Below are positions 34,195 through 43,687 of a DNA stretch of 64,000 bases, piece by piece. The stretch's first letter is position 1; each line of letters begins with the position of its first letter. The stretch lies in contig DYIY01000008.1 in assembly GCA_020723405.1 (NCBI GenBank), positions 62,001-126,000 of the forward strand, written 5' to 3'. The stretch comes from Thiobacillus denitrificans. Lineage in GTDB: Bacteria; Pseudomonadota; Gammaproteobacteria; Burkholderiales; Thiobacillaceae. The notes below the pieces were generated by a model. The model saw nothing but the letters and a program-made list of their open reading frames with translations. It was not told where the DNA came from and did not search any database. The position numbers and the translations under genes were made by a program.

Positions 34195-35717
34195 ACGGGA
34201 CCGGCCCCGAAGCCGGTGTGCGCTACGCCTTCGGCGATGTCGCCCTGCTGGTTGGCCCAGCGCCCCTGCTGTCCAAACGTCGGCAGGCGGTACATCTGGC
34301 CGGCCTGCGACCGGTCCTGCTCTGCACCGGGCCGACCGGGTTGGCAGGCCTGCCCCGGGGCCTGCGTGCCCTGGCGGGCCCGGCTGCCCGGGTGCGCGGC
34401 TGGCTGGGCGCATTCCGCGCCACCCTGCCGGCGATGGACGGCCCCGTGGACATCGGCCCCCTTTCCTACCATGCAGACGGCCATTTCGACTGGGTGCTGG
34501 ACTTCACCGGACAGGCGCTGGCCCAGCATGCGCCGCCGGGCTACTACAGCCTGGACGGAGAAGACTTTTCTGCCTTGAAGTTGGCCCTGCGGGAGATCGC
34601 CGGCCGACTGCGGGGCGGCTACGCCAAGCCCCGCCATGTCGCGCTCGATGCCAGCCGTTGCGCCCATCGCCGCCAGGAGATCCCCGGCTGCCAGGCCTGC
34701 CTGTCGTCCTGCCCGGCGGGGGCCATCCACAGCGCCAAGGACGGCGTGGAGATCGAACCCCACCTGTGCCGGGGATGCGGCACCTGCGTGCTGAATTGCC
34801 CCGCCGGCGCGGTGCGCTACATCCGGCCCACGACGGAGGAAAGCCTGGCCCGGCTGCAGGCCGCCTTGGCCGAGCAACGCCGGAGCGGCGGCTCCCCGCC
34901 CGGGCTGTGGATCGCCCCCCCGGCTCTGGCGGGGACCGTTCCGGCGGGCTGGCTGGCCCACCCCGTGGACGAACCCGCCAGCCTGGACCTGGCATTCTGG
35001 TTGACCGCCCTGGCCACCGGTGCGGTCCGCGTGGCCGTCGCCTGCACCGGGCTGCCCGGAGAAACCCGCGCGGCCCTGGCGCAACAACTGGCGATGGGCC
35101 GCGCCCTGCTGGTGGGCCTGGGTTGGCCCGGGGCCCTGGATATGGCGGACGAGGCGGCGGAACTGGACCGGCTGCCGGCGCTGCCCCGGGCCATGGCGGC
35201 GCCGTTGCCCGCTGGCGACGACAAGCGAGCCCTGCTCTTCCACGCCCTGGATGTCCTGGCCGCGGAACGGGCCGGCGGACCGGTGGCCGTCCCGCTGCCC
35301 GCCGCCGCTCCGCTGGGGGGCGTGACCATCGCCGCCGACGCCTGCACCCTTTGCGGCGCCTGCGTGCGCATCTGCCCCTCGGGGGCCCTGGAATTCGCGG
35401 GCTCCACGGCCCGCATCGCCTTCACCGAACAGCCCTGCCTGCAATGCGGCCTGTGCCGCAACGTGTGCCCGGAGAAGGCGGTGACCCTGACGCCCCGCCT
35501 GCTGGTCTCGGCCGCCGCCCGACAGGCCCCCCGAATCGCGGCTGAGGCGGAGCTGTTCGCCTGCAACGAATGTGGCGCACCCTTCGCGCCCCGGGCCCTG
35601 GTGGAACGGAGCCGGGCCCTCATGGCCGACCATCCCATGTTCCAGGGCGACCAGGCCCGGCTCATGGCCTGCTGTCCGGATTGCCGGCAGCGCGCCATGG
35701 CCGGCGCGTCCGCCTGA
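34191..35717 (+). CDS. Cytoplasmic polyferredoxin with four [4Fe-4S] motifs
   Basis: A 508-residue protein. Two cluster motifs (CQACLSSCP and CRGCGTCVLNCP) lie near residues 166-205, and two more (CTLCGACVRICP and CLQCGLCRNVCP) near 384-427. A C-terminal CNEC...CCPDC set near 460-500 could bind zinc or iron. There is no leader, and the N-terminal third lacks recognisable motifs. Genes of this kind accompany TorD chaperones in molybdoenzyme operons and may insert clusters or supply electrons during maturation. The function is unproven. Confidence 0.8.
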   Translation: MNGTGPEAGVRYAFGDVALLVGPAPLLSKRRQAVHLAGLRPVLLCTGPTGLAGLPRGLRALAGPAARVRGWLGAFRATLPAMDGPVDIGPLSYHADGHFDWVLDFTGQALAQHAPPGYYSLDGEDFSALKLALREIAGRLRGGYAKPRHVALDASRCAHRRQEIPGCQACLSSCPAGAIHSAKDGVEIEPHLCRGCGTCVLNCPAGAVRYIRPTTEESLARLQAALAEQRRSGGSPPGLWIAPPALAGTVPAGWLAHPVDEPASLDLAFWLTALATGAVRVAVACTGLPGETRAALAQQLAMGRALLVGLGWPGALDMADEAAELDRLPALPRAMAAPLPAGDDKRALLFHALDVLAAERAGGPVAVPLPAAAPLGGVTIAADACTLCGACVRICPSGALEFAGSTARIAFTEQPCLQCGLCRNVCPEKAVTLTPRLLVSAAARQAPRIAAEAELFACNECGAPFAPRALVERSRALMADHPMFQGDQARLMACCPDCRQRAMAGASA

Positions 35718-35736
35718 AATCCGCTCCGGCCCCGGC

Positions 35737-36105
35737 TCAGGCCACCCGGATCTCGACCCGCCTGGGTTGCAGATGGGCAGCCTTGGGAATGCGCAGCTTC
35801 AGCACCCCCTGGTTGAATTCGGCGGCCACCTGTTCGCTGTCCAGCTCCTTGGACAGGGTGAACACCCGGCGGTAGCGGGGCAGGCTCACCTCGGCGTGGC
35901 TGGAATCCATGCCCTCGGGCATGTCCAGCTGGATCTCGCCCTCGATGGTCAGGGTGTCGGCGTCCACGTGCAGGTGCAGCTTGTCCTTGGGCACGCCGGG
36001 CAGGTCGGCGTAGAGGGTGATGCCGCCGGCATCTTCGATGACGTCCACGGGGGGCAGCAGGGCCGCCTCCGCACGGGGGGCGTCGGGGGTCTTGGTCTCG
36101 CTCAT
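35737..36105 (-). CDS. Hsp20 small heat shock protein
   Basis: A 122-residue alpha-crystallin-domain protein. The start ATG (36103-36105) follows AGGAGAAGG. Conserved features are ADLPGVPKDKLHLHVD, LTIEGE, YRRVFTLS and FNQGVLKLRIPKA, the last containing the G-x-L motif. It is an ATP-independent holdase. It lies 10 bp after the other hsp20 gene on the same strand, so the two form one transcript. Confidence 0.92.
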   Translation of the reverse strand: MSETKTPDAPRAEAALLPPVDVIEDAGGITLYADLPGVPKDKLHLHVDADTLTIEGEIQLDMPEGMDSSHAEVSLPRYRRVFTLSKELDSEQVAAEFNQGVLKLRIPKAAHLQPRRVEIRVA

Positions 36106-36115
36106 GGCCTTCTCC

Positions 36116-36547
36116 TCACTGGATGGCGATGCGCCGGGGCTGGGCGGCCGCCTTGCGCGGGATGTGGATGTGCAGCACGCCATCCCGGTATTGGGCACTG
36201 ACCGCGTTGGCGTCGATGTCGTCGGGCAGGCTCACCACCCGGCGGAAGCGCCCGGCAAAGCGCTCGTCGATGTGCACGGCGGCCTTGTCCGGCACGGTTT
36301 CGGCCTTGCGTTCGCCGGACAGGGTGAGCACGCCCTTCTCGATCTGGGCGTCCAGGCTGGCCGGATCCACGCCGGGCACGAAGGCGTAGATGTCCACCGA
36401 GTTGGGGGTGCCGCCCACGTTCATGGCCGGGTAGCCCCGGGCCAGGCCGCGGATGCTGGGGGTGGCGTCGGAGCCGTGCTGCAACTCCCGTTGCAGACGG
36501 TCCAGTTCCGCGAACAGGTCGCGGGGAAACATGGTGCGATACATCAT
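36116..36547 (-). CDS. Hsp20 small heat shock protein
   Basis: A 143-residue alpha-crystallin-domain protein with AFVPGVDPASLDAQIEKG, LTLSGERK, FRRVVSLPDDI and YRDGVLHIHIPRKA. The start at 36547 has AAGGAGG 8 bp upstream. It is paralogous to its downstream neighbour and divergent from cbpA, giving a small heat-shock locus. Confidence 0.93.
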   Translation of the reverse strand: MMYRTMFPRDLFAELDRLQRELQHGSDATPSIRGLARGYPAMNVGGTPNSVDIYAFVPGVDPASLDAQIEKGVLTLSGERKAETVPDKAAVHIDERFAGRFRRVVSLPDDIDANAVSAQYRDGVLHIHIPRKAAAQPRRIAIQ

Positions 36548-36623
36548 GCTCGATCCTCCTTGACTGGGGGGCGGGCGGCCAAAGGGGCGCCCTTGCCAGC
36601 AACGTAGGGACGGGCCGGGCAAG

Positions 36624-36674
36624 TTCAATAGGGCCCGCAGCAAATCTTGAATCCGGGACAGCCGGAAGCCATTT
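36624..36674. promoter_or_regulatory. Candidate divergent heat-shock promoters
   Basis: On the plus strand CTTGAA (36646-36651) is followed after 15 bp by AGCCATTTA, similar to the sigma-32 -10 element CCCCATNT, toward cbpA. On the minus strand ATTGAA (36629-36624) is followed after about 14 bp by CCCTACGT, toward hsp20. Both matches are partial, and the gene content is the main support. Confidence 0.4.
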
Positions 36675-36704
36675 ATCCTGTGGACAGGAATCACCGGAGT
36701 CAGC

Positions 36705-37631
36705 ATGCAATTCAAGGATTACTACCAGACCCTGGGCGTGGCCCGGGACGCCTCGGCGGACGAGATCAAGCAGGCCTACCGCAAACTGGCCCGCAAGTAC
36801 CATCCCGACGTGTCCAAGGAAAAGGACGCGGAGGCCCGCATGAAGGAGATCAACGAGGCCAACGCCGTACTGTCAGACCCGGAAAAACGGGCCGCCTACG
36901 ACCAGTTGGGCAGCCACTACCGGCCCGGCCAGGAGTTCCGCCCGCCACCGGGCTGGGACGCGGGCTTCGAGTTCTCCGGCGGGGGCTTCCGGGGTGGCGA
37001 AGGCGCCGATTACTCCGATTTTTTCGCCGAACTGTTCGGCGGCCTGGGCCGTACGTCCCGCAGCGGTGGTTACCGCAGCCAGGGCGAGGACCATCACGCC
37101 AAGGTACTGTTGGATCTGGAGGACGCCTTCACCGGGGCCACCCGGCAGGTGAGCCTGCGGGTGCCCGGCCTGGACGAACGGGGGCGCATGAGCCTGGCCA
37201 CCCGCACCCTCAACGTGCGCATCCCCAAGGGGGTGCGGGAAGGCCAGGTGATCCGCCTGGCCGGCCAGGGATCGCCCGGTCCGGGACGGGCCGGCGACCT
37301 GCTCCTGGAAGTGGCTTTCCGCCCCCATCCCCGCTTCCGGGTCGAGGGCCGGGATCTCCATCTCACCCTGCCCGTGGCTCCCTGGGAGGCCGCCCTGGGC
37401 GCTGTGGTGGAAGTGGATCTTCCCGGCGGCCCGGTGAAGGTCCGCATCCCCGACAACAGCCAGAGCGGCCGGCAATTGCGGGTGCGGGGCAAGGGCATCC
37501 CCGGCGAGCCGGCCGGCGACCTCCTGCTCAGCCTGCAGGTGGTGCTGCCCCCGGCGGATACCCCCCGGGCCAGGGAACTCTACGAGGCCATGGCCCGGGA
37601 CCTGGGGTTTAAGGCTCGCCAGGCCGGCTGA
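36705..37631 (+). CDS. cbpA: DnaJ-type co-chaperone CbpA
   Basis: A 308-residue co-chaperone. The J domain (residues 1-70) has the HPD motif in KYHPDVSKE. A Gly/Phe-rich linker follows, then two C-terminal substrate-binding domains (from about 125), with no zinc-finger cysteines, which separates CbpA from DnaJ. It stimulates DnaK ATPase. It is divergent from the two hsp20 genes. Confidence 0.93.
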   Translation: MQFKDYYQTLGVARDASADEIKQAYRKLARKYHPDVSKEKDAEARMKEINEANAVLSDPEKRAAYDQLGSHYRPGQEFRPPPGWDAGFEFSGGGFRGGEGADYSDFFAELFGGLGRTSRSGGYRSQGEDHHAKVLLDLEDAFTGATRQVSLRVPGLDERGRMSLATRTLNVRIPKGVREGQVIRLAGQGSPGPGRAGDLLLEVAFRPHPRFRVEGRDLHLTLPVAPWEAALGAVVEVDLPGGPVKVRIPDNSQSGRQLRVRGKGIPGEPAGDLLLSLQVVLPPADTPRARELYEAMARDLGFKARQAG

Positions 37632-37687
37632 CGGCGGTCTGATGTCGCCTTCCCCCCGAGTACGCGGGGCACGCCGGGGGCCCGGGC

Positions 37688-39415
37688 TCAGTTGTCCGGG
37701 TAGCTCTCCGGGTTGTGGTTGTCGCCGTGGCACTTCAGGTAGCAGGTGCCCCTGCCGGTGCCCGTGGAGGTGTACTCGAGGCGGCCGGAGGAGTTGGCCG
37801 TGACCACCGTGGTGTCGAAGTTGATCAGCTTGCTGTTGTGGCCGGTGCTGCCCTGGGTGACGCTGACGCCGTGGGGATCGTGGCAGACGTTGCAGGGGGT
37901 CTTCTCTTCCACCACGTGCTTCTTGTGCTCGCTGAACCCGCCGCCGCCCTGGGTGATGACGTTGCGGTCATGGCACTTGTAGCAGAGGGCGTAGTTGGAG
38001 GCGCTTTCGGTGGTGTTGTCCGTGGTCACGTAGCGCCGCTCCAGCAGGGGTGAATAGAGGGATCCGTGGGGGCCCTTCGGGCCGGTGCCGCCGGCTCCCG
38101 GCCCTGAACTGTTGCTGTGGCAGTCGCTGCACTTGACGACGCTGCTGGTGGTCCAGGGCGACAGGAGGCTGGGCACGTTGGGATTCTTGCCCGGCCCGGC
38201 GATGGGATGGTAGGACGGGTTGGCGGTGTCGAACTCCAGCCGCGTATTGGTCTGGGCGATCTGCCGGGTCGTATGGGGCGCCGGCTTGCCGGTACTGTCG
38301 GCGTGGCAGCGGAAACAGATCTGGTACTCGGCGGTGGCCGGCGTCACCTCGGCGCCGGTGATGCTGATGCCGCGCACGCCGGTCAGGGAGCCGGGCAGAT
38401 TTCCAGAGACCGACTTGGTGGCGTGGGGGTTGTGGCAATCCTGGCACTCCACGTGCCGGTTCTGGGCGATGCCGGCTTCAGCGGCGTCGTGCACCCCCGT
38501 GGTGAGGGCCACCGGGTGAATGGACGGCTTGCCGGTGAACTCGCTCTCGATGTTCTTCGCGGCCACGTTGCCGTTGTGGCAGGGATAGCAGTTTCCCTCC
38601 TCAGCAGCGCTGTTGAGCAGCCACTTGCGCCCCCCGGCGGAATGGGGCCGGTGGCAGTTCTCGCAACCGTTGGCCGAGACCGTGGCGGCCGTGGTGTGGG
38701 GCCAGGGATCGCTGCCGGCACCGTTCCAGCCGGCGCCGGACAGCTTGTGGCTGCTGGCGTTCCAGTCCGACTTGGTGTGGCAGGTGGTGCATAAGGCGGA
38801 GGCCGTGTTGGGGATCACCAGGAACTTGCCGTTGCTGTCGTCGTGGGGGTCGTGGCAGGAGGTGCATTGCATGCGCCCCGATGAATCCAGGCGCACCTTG
38901 CCGATCAGCAGGCTGGGGTCCACCAGTTCGCCGTTGCGCTGGGCAGGCAGGCTGGAGGAATAGGTGAAGGACACGGGATGGTCGTCGGACAGGTCGGTGC
39001 CCAGATTGCTGGTGCCCGCCGGCATGGCGCCCACCCCGCCGGCCATGGACACCTTGCTGGTGCGGCTCACCAGGTCGCCCAGGGCGATGGTACCGTCGTG
39101 GCAGCTCAGGCAGGCCAGGGAAGCGCCGTTGGGCTGGCCGGCCAGGGCCTTGGCGGTGGAACTGCTGTAGGGCACGTAGTTGGACCCCGGATCCCGGCGG
39201 TTCCAGAGAGGTGCGCTGGGCGTGGAATTATGGGGGGCGTGGCAGAAGATGCAGATCTGGGTCTCGCTGCTGGCACGAATCGTCCCCGTTCCGCTCACCG
39301 ACAGGTTGTGCTTGGTGGCGGCCACGTCGGCCAGGGCCGGGGCGATGACCCCGGCGGGCAGCAGGATGGACAGCAGGGCCAGCATGCCCGTGGCCAGTCG
39401 GCGCAGGGGCGTCAT
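37688..39415 (-). CDS. Dodecaheme c-type cytochrome of a surface electron conduit
   Basis: A 575-residue exported cytochrome (signal about residues 1-30). It has eleven CxxCH motifs (CIFCH, CLSCH, CTSCH, CTTCH, CENCH, CYPCH, CQDCH, CFRCH, CSDCH, CYKCH, CNVCH) and a twelfth, C-terminal CYLKCH with three intervening residues. Many are followed by xPH, as in doubled-CxxCH domains. The N-terminal four hemes are laid out like the tetraheme protein at 43677. It is the last gene of a tight five-gene operon containing a barrel and two NHL proteins, and is probably the periplasmic or surface wire of the complex (inference). Confidence 0.88.
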   Translation of the reverse strand: MTPLRRLATGMLALLSILLPAGVIAPALADVAATKHNLSVSGTGTIRASSETQICIFCHAPHNSTPSAPLWNRRDPGSNYVPYSSSTAKALAGQPNGASLACLSCHDGTIALGDLVSRTSKVSMAGGVGAMPAGTSNLGTDLSDDHPVSFTYSSSLPAQRNGELVDPSLLIGKVRLDSSGRMQCTSCHDPHDDSNGKFLVIPNTASALCTTCHTKSDWNASSHKLSGAGWNGAGSDPWPHTTAATVSANGCENCHRPHSAGGRKWLLNSAAEEGNCYPCHNGNVAAKNIESEFTGKPSIHPVALTTGVHDAAEAGIAQNRHVECQDCHNPHATKSVSGNLPGSLTGVRGISITGAEVTPATAEYQICFRCHADSTGKPAPHTTRQIAQTNTRLEFDTANPSYHPIAGPGKNPNVPSLLSPWTTSSVVKCSDCHSNSSGPGAGGTGPKGPHGSLYSPLLERRYVTTDNTTESASNYALCYKCHDRNVITQGGGGFSEHKKHVVEEKTPCNVCHDPHGVSVTQGSTGHNSKLINFDTTVVTANSSGRLEYTSTGTGRGTCYLKCHGDNHNPESYPDN

Positions 39416-40464
39416 CCCCGTTCTCCCAGGTAGCGCAGGATCTGCACCCTGCGGTTGTAAGCGTCGGCCACGTAGATCAGGTCGTCGCCGCCGATGGTGA
39501 TGCCGGTGGGCAGCCAGAATTCCCCCCGGTCCTGGCCCTGGCTGCCCAGGCTGAGCAGGTAGCGGCCCCCAGGGTCGAACACCTGGACGGTATGGAACAG
39601 GGAATCCACGATGTAGACGTGCCCGTCCCGGTCCGTGGCAATGCCCTTCTGCCGGGCGGCATCCCCCGTGCCGTCGCCCAGGCGGCCGAACTGCCCGGCG
39701 AAGCGGCCATTCCCGTCGAGGATCTGCACCCGGTAGTTGAGGGAGTCGGTCACGTAGATCCGATCCGGCCCGGCCAGGCTGATCATGGTGGGATAGTTGA
39801 ACTGTCCGGGTCCGCTGCCCCGCTCGCCGATGACGGCGGTGCGCCGCCCCTGGACGTCATAGACGTTGATGCGGTGGGCCCGGGTATCCACCACGAACAG
39901 GCGCTGCCCGGACAGGTCGTAGGCGAGTCCGGTGGGTTGCAGCAGTTCCCCTTCCAGATCCAGGGCCCGGGCTTCCCGGGCGCCGGGTTCGATGACCAGC
40001 ACCCGGGCCAACCGGGAGTCGGCCACGTAGATCTCGCCCCGGGCACCCCGGGCCAGCCCGACCGGCGAGGGCAAGGCGCTCTCGCCCGGGCCGCCGATCA
40101 ACTGGTAGTCCGCCTTGCTACGGTCGAAGCGGTGCACCCCCTTGATTCCCGGATCGGCCACGAACAGGGTCCCGCCGGCTTCCACCACGGCCATGGGACG
40201 CACCATCCGGGTCTCGTCTTCGCCGAAGATGAAGTCCCGCAGGCGTTGCAGGAAACTCCGTTCAATGCCCAGATCGGCCGGGCGGGAAAAAGCGCTGACC
40301 CAGGCCACCCGGGGCGGTTCCGGCGGCGCCGGCCAGACCAGGGGCGGCGCTTCCGGGCGCACCCCGGCACTGCCGCCGCATCCGGCCAGGAAGCCCGCCA
40401 GGGCGAGTCCGGCGGCAAAGCCGAGGAAGCGGTGCCGGGAGAAGGATGGACGGAAGCCGGCCAT
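39412..40464 (-). CDS. NHL-repeat lipoprotein
   Basis: A 350-residue beta-propeller lipoprotein. The lipobox is LAGC near residue 29 and is followed by GGSAG. Six or so NHL-type blades are visible as repeated VADSR...V, VVDTR...I, VTDSLNYRVQ, IVDSLFHTVQ and VADAYNRRVQ strands. It overlaps the next cytochrome by 4 bp (ATGA). Its N-terminal region (PPEPPRVAWVSAF...FGEDET) matches that of the NHL protein at 42527, so the two are paralogues. It probably scaffolds the cytochromes at the outer membrane. Confidence 0.87.
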   Translation of the reverse strand: MAGFRPSFSRHRFLGFAAGLALAGFLAGCGGSAGVRPEAPPLVWPAPPEPPRVAWVSAFSRPADLGIERSFLQRLRDFIFGEDETRMVRPMAVVEAGGTLFVADPGIKGVHRFDRSKADYQLIGGPGESALPSPVGLARGARGEIYVADSRLARVLVIEPGAREARALDLEGELLQPTGLAYDLSGQRLFVVDTRAHRINVYDVQGRRTAVIGERGSGPGQFNYPTMISLAGPDRIYVTDSLNYRVQILDGNGRFAGQFGRLGDGTGDAARQKGIATDRDGHVYIVDSLFHTVQVFDPGGRYLLSLGSQGQDRGEFWLPTGITIGGDDLIYVADAYNRRVQILRYLGERG

Positions 40465-40466
40465 GT

Positions 40467-42527
40467 TCAGAAATCCCGCCGGAGAACCAGCCGGAACGAG
40501 GTGTGGTCCCGCTCATACCCCCCCTGGGACTCCCGGGAGCGGACCAGGCTGGTGGTGACGGTGAGCTTGCGCTCCCGCCACTGGCCGTTGAGAGAAAAGT
40601 CCCGGCGGCTGCGCGGCAAAGTTCCCCCCACGTCCTGCTCCCAACCCGCCACCGCGCTCAGATCCAGCCCCATGCGCCGGCCCCAGACGCGAAATTCCGC
40701 TCCCGTCAGATCCACGTCCTCGCTGGAAAAATCGTAGGTGACCCGGGTCCGGCGCACGGTCAACCGACCGTTGATCACGCCGAGCCAGGGCTCCGTGCTC
40801 TGCACGAACAGATCCGCCGCCTGGCGACGGTACGGAGATATCACTTCCGACCGGGTCTCCTGTTCGTAGCTTCCGCCGAACGTGAAGGGCAGGCCAAAGC
40901 CGGCCTGCACCTCGCCCCGCATGCCGGCCAGGAAGGTGCGCGAAGGATTCAGGGGAAAGGTGGACAGTCCGGAGGTGATGGCCGGCGTCGAATCAGACCA
41001 GCGCAGGTAGCTTTCCAGATGGGGGCCCATGTTCCAGTTGAACGCCAGGGTCTGATCCATCTGGGTGGATCCGTAGGTGCCTCCCAGGTCATAGGTGTAG
41101 TCCACCAGCACTTCCTCCCCATCCAGAATGGCACCGCCCACCAGGCGTTGCAGGCGGGTTTCGGTGCCCACCAGCACCACCAGGTAATCCACGTTCTCCA
41201 CGTAGGTCTGGCTCTGGGCCAGGTTGGTGACCACCACGCTGCCGCCCACCACGTGGCTGCGGGACAGGGCCACCTGGCCGGTGCCGCTGAGAACGACGTG
41301 TTCGTCCAGTACCGTGACGAGGGGATTGGCGGCCTGCTGATCGCGCATTTCGTAGCGGGCCCCGTAGCTGGTCTGGAGCTGGCCCAGGGGCAGCGGGGTC
41401 TTGTAGCGCACCGTGCCGTCCAGGACACGGCTGTTCACTGCATACTGGTCCGCATCATTACCCTCGGCCCGGACCGACAACGCGGTTTCCAGGTCTGCCG
41501 TGGGCAGGAAGGTAAAGCCACTGCTCAAGGCCTGATTGACCAGGGTGGTGGCACCCTGGTCGTTCGTGCTGTAACGGACGTTGGCGAAGCCGTTCAGGCG
41601 CTTCGAGGGACGGACGTGGAAATCCAGGTAGGTGCCTGCATCCCCCTGGCTGGGCAACTCGCCCTGGGCAAGCGTGAAACTGCGCCGGTTCAGGAACAGG
41701 GCGTGGCTGAGGTCGTATGGCACCTCTTTGCCGAATTGCAGCCGCGTATCCAGGCTGATGCCCTGGCTGCGTGAGGTGGTGGCCTGGATGGGCAGGTTGA
41801 GGCTGCCGCTGCTGGATGCCTGATCGGCCAGTTGGTAGTAAAGCGTCGAGGACCCCAGTACGCCATAGTTGCGGCTGAGGTCCAGGCGGAACTGGCGCAT
41901 GTCATCGTCCTGGACCCGATCGGCCCCGCTGCCCTGGGTATGGGTGCGGGTAAAACCCAGACGGACGGGCAGCGTGATCCCCTTGCCCGAGTAGGCCGCA
42001 TCGAATCCGTAGCGCTCGCTTTCCTGGACCATCACTTCTCCCGGCGCAACGGTCACGGTCGGGTTCAGATGATCGAAGAAGACGTTTCCCCGCAGGGACT
42101 TCTCCTTCAGGATGCTGGCCCGTCCCGTGAAGTTGAAGAGTCCCTTGCCCGCGCTGGTGCGGTTCCCATCCTGGTCCACGACGGTGTTCTGCAGGATGGG
42201 CCCCCCCCCGACGTCCAGGCTGAGCAGGTTGGGGTGGTAGACGTAGCTGCGGGTCATGAGGAACAGTTCCTCACGCAGGTTGCGCTGGTCCTGGCGAGTC
42301 GCCCCCCCAGGCAGGAGAACGCCTGACTGGGCCGTATCCAGTCCGTCGCCCAGAAAATCCACCAGCAGGTGGCCAGACAGACCAGTGAGCTTGAACCAGG
42401 CGATTTCCTCCGCCCGGGCCTGCTGCCCCGTCGGGGTGACGGCCAGCACCAGCATGACCACGGCCTTCGCGCGGAAGGCCGGCCCTGGGAATGGATGCCG
42501 CGCCCATGCTTCCCCACCTTCCGCCAT
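40467..42527 (-). CDS. Outer-membrane beta-barrel of a porin-cytochrome complex
   Basis: A 686-residue protein. After an N-terminal export signal (cleaved near QARA), it has a long series of alternating-hydrophobicity strands and ends in LRRDF with the terminal phenylalanine typical of outer-membrane barrels. I see no heme motifs. The start ATG overlaps the upstream stop as TGATG. Context with multiheme cytochromes suggests a role like MtrB/PioB or the barrels of Geobacter conduits, though no sequence signature of those was recognised. About 20 or more strands would fit this length. Confidence 0.82.
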   Translation of the reverse strand: MAEGGEAWARHPFPGPAFRAKAVVMLVLAVTPTGQQARAEEIAWFKLTGLSGHLLVDFLGDGLDTAQSGVLLPGGATRQDQRNLREELFLMTRSYVYHPNLLSLDVGGGPILQNTVVDQDGNRTSAGKGLFNFTGRASILKEKSLRGNVFFDHLNPTVTVAPGEVMVQESERYGFDAAYSGKGITLPVRLGFTRTHTQGSGADRVQDDDMRQFRLDLSRNYGVLGSSTLYYQLADQASSSGSLNLPIQATTSRSQGISLDTRLQFGKEVPYDLSHALFLNRRSFTLAQGELPSQGDAGTYLDFHVRPSKRLNGFANVRYSTNDQGATTLVNQALSSGFTFLPTADLETALSVRAEGNDADQYAVNSRVLDGTVRYKTPLPLGQLQTSYGARYEMRDQQAANPLVTVLDEHVVLSGTGQVALSRSHVVGGSVVVTNLAQSQTYVENVDYLVVLVGTETRLQRLVGGAILDGEEVLVDYTYDLGGTYGSTQMDQTLAFNWNMGPHLESYLRWSDSTPAITSGLSTFPLNPSRTFLAGMRGEVQAGFGLPFTFGGSYEQETRSEVISPYRRQAADLFVQSTEPWLGVINGRLTVRRTRVTYDFSSEDVDLTGAEFRVWGRRMGLDLSAVAGWEQDVGGTLPRSRRDFSLNGQWRERKLTVTTSLVRSRESQGGYERDHTSFRLVLRRDF

Positions 42528-43687
42528 CAACGCCCTGCCACGGCCGGCAGGGGCGACTCAGCCGGATACTCCCTGCCGTCCATCCGGCCGAAGCCGAACA
42601 CGTCCACCTTGTTGGGGCCGAACTGACTCGCCACGAAAACCAGGTATTCGATCTGGAAATCCGCCGCAGCGTATTTGCTGAACAACGCCACGTTGTCGTA
42701 ATCCAGGCTGATGCCCGCCGGCAGGTGCAGGCGCCGGGCCGCGTCGCCCGCCTGGCCGAAGAACAGCAGCAGCTTGCCCTGGCCGTCGAATAGCTGCACG
42801 TTCTCGAACGCCGCGTCGCTGACGTAGATCCGTCCGGCATGATCCACGGCCACGCCCTTGGGCCGGGCGAAACTGCCCGGGGTGGCGCCCACCTCTCCGT
42901 AGGTGCGAACCGGCGTGCCGTCCAGGGTGAAACGCTGCAAGCGGTAATTGCTCGTTTCCGAGATGTACAGATCGCCATCCGGCCCCTGGGAGATGTTCGT
43001 CGGGTGGAACAGTTCACCCGCGCCCGAGCCTGCCTTGCCGAAGACGAAGAGGGTTTTCCCGCTGGCTTTTTCCAATACGTGGATCTGGTGATGCAGCACA
43101 TCCGTCACGTACAGCCGGTCGCCCACGATGGCCAGATCGGTCGGACGGAACAAGCCGGCCTTGCCGTAGGCGGTCACGTAACGATCGTCGCGATCGTAGA
43201 CGAGCACTTGCTCCCGGCCCGCATCAGCAACGTACTTGGTGCCGTCCCCATCGATTCGGATGTTGATGGGACGCCGCAACTGGCCGTTGGACAAGCTGGC
43301 GGGGTAGGAAAAGGTCTTCCTTGCCAGATCGAACACCGCCACGGCCGCCGCTCCGGTGTCCACGACGTAAAGGCGCCCATCGTACATGGCCGAACCATAG
43401 GGCTGGGACAGTTGCTGGGCGGCCTCGTCTTCACCGAGGACGAAGCGGGCGAAGGCGCTGCTCGGCGCGCGCATGTCCTTTTCACCGGTGAACGTGACCA
43501 GGTGCTGGATGCGCGGCGGATCGGGCAGCGCCGGAAAGAACAGGACCTCCCGGGCCGCCGGGTCTTCCTTCTCCTGGGCCGCCCAGGCAAACGGGGCGAG
43601 GCACTGGCCGGCCAGGAGAAAGCCCGTCAGAAGCCGGCGCAGCAGGACCTTCCCCGCACTGGCCATGCCGGAACGCTCACTTGTCAT
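42527..43687 (-). CDS. NHL-repeat exported protein
   Basis: A protein of up to 386 residues with a signal peptide ending near AWA. It has NHL blades such as YVVDTGAAAVAVFD, YVADAGREQVLVYD, YVTDVLHHQIHVLE, YISETSNYRLQRF and YVSDAAFENVQLFD. Two starts are possible: 43687, overlapping the tetraheme gene by 11 bp, or 43666, just after it. It shares the N-terminal pattern DPPRIQHLVTF...LGEDEA with the NHL lipoprotein at 39412 but lacks a lipobox. It may sit on the periplasmic face of the barrel. Confidence 0.86.
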   Translation of the reverse strand: MTSERSGMASAGKVLLRRLLTGFLLAGQCLAPFAWAAQEKEDPAAREVLFFPALPDPPRIQHLVTFTGEKDMRAPSSAFARFVLGEDEAAQQLSQPYGSAMYDGRLYVVDTGAAAVAVFDLARKTFSYPASLSNGQLRRPINIRIDGDGTKYVADAGREQVLVYDRDDRYVTAYGKAGLFRPTDLAIVGDRLYVTDVLHHQIHVLEKASGKTLFVFGKAGSGAGELFHPTNISQGPDGDLYISETSNYRLQRFTLDGTPVRTYGEVGATPGSFARPKGVAVDHAGRIYVSDAAFENVQLFDGQGKLLLFFGQAGDAARRLHLPAGISLDYDNVALFSKYAAADFQIEYLVFVASQFGPNKVDVFGFGRMDGREYPAESPLPAVAGR

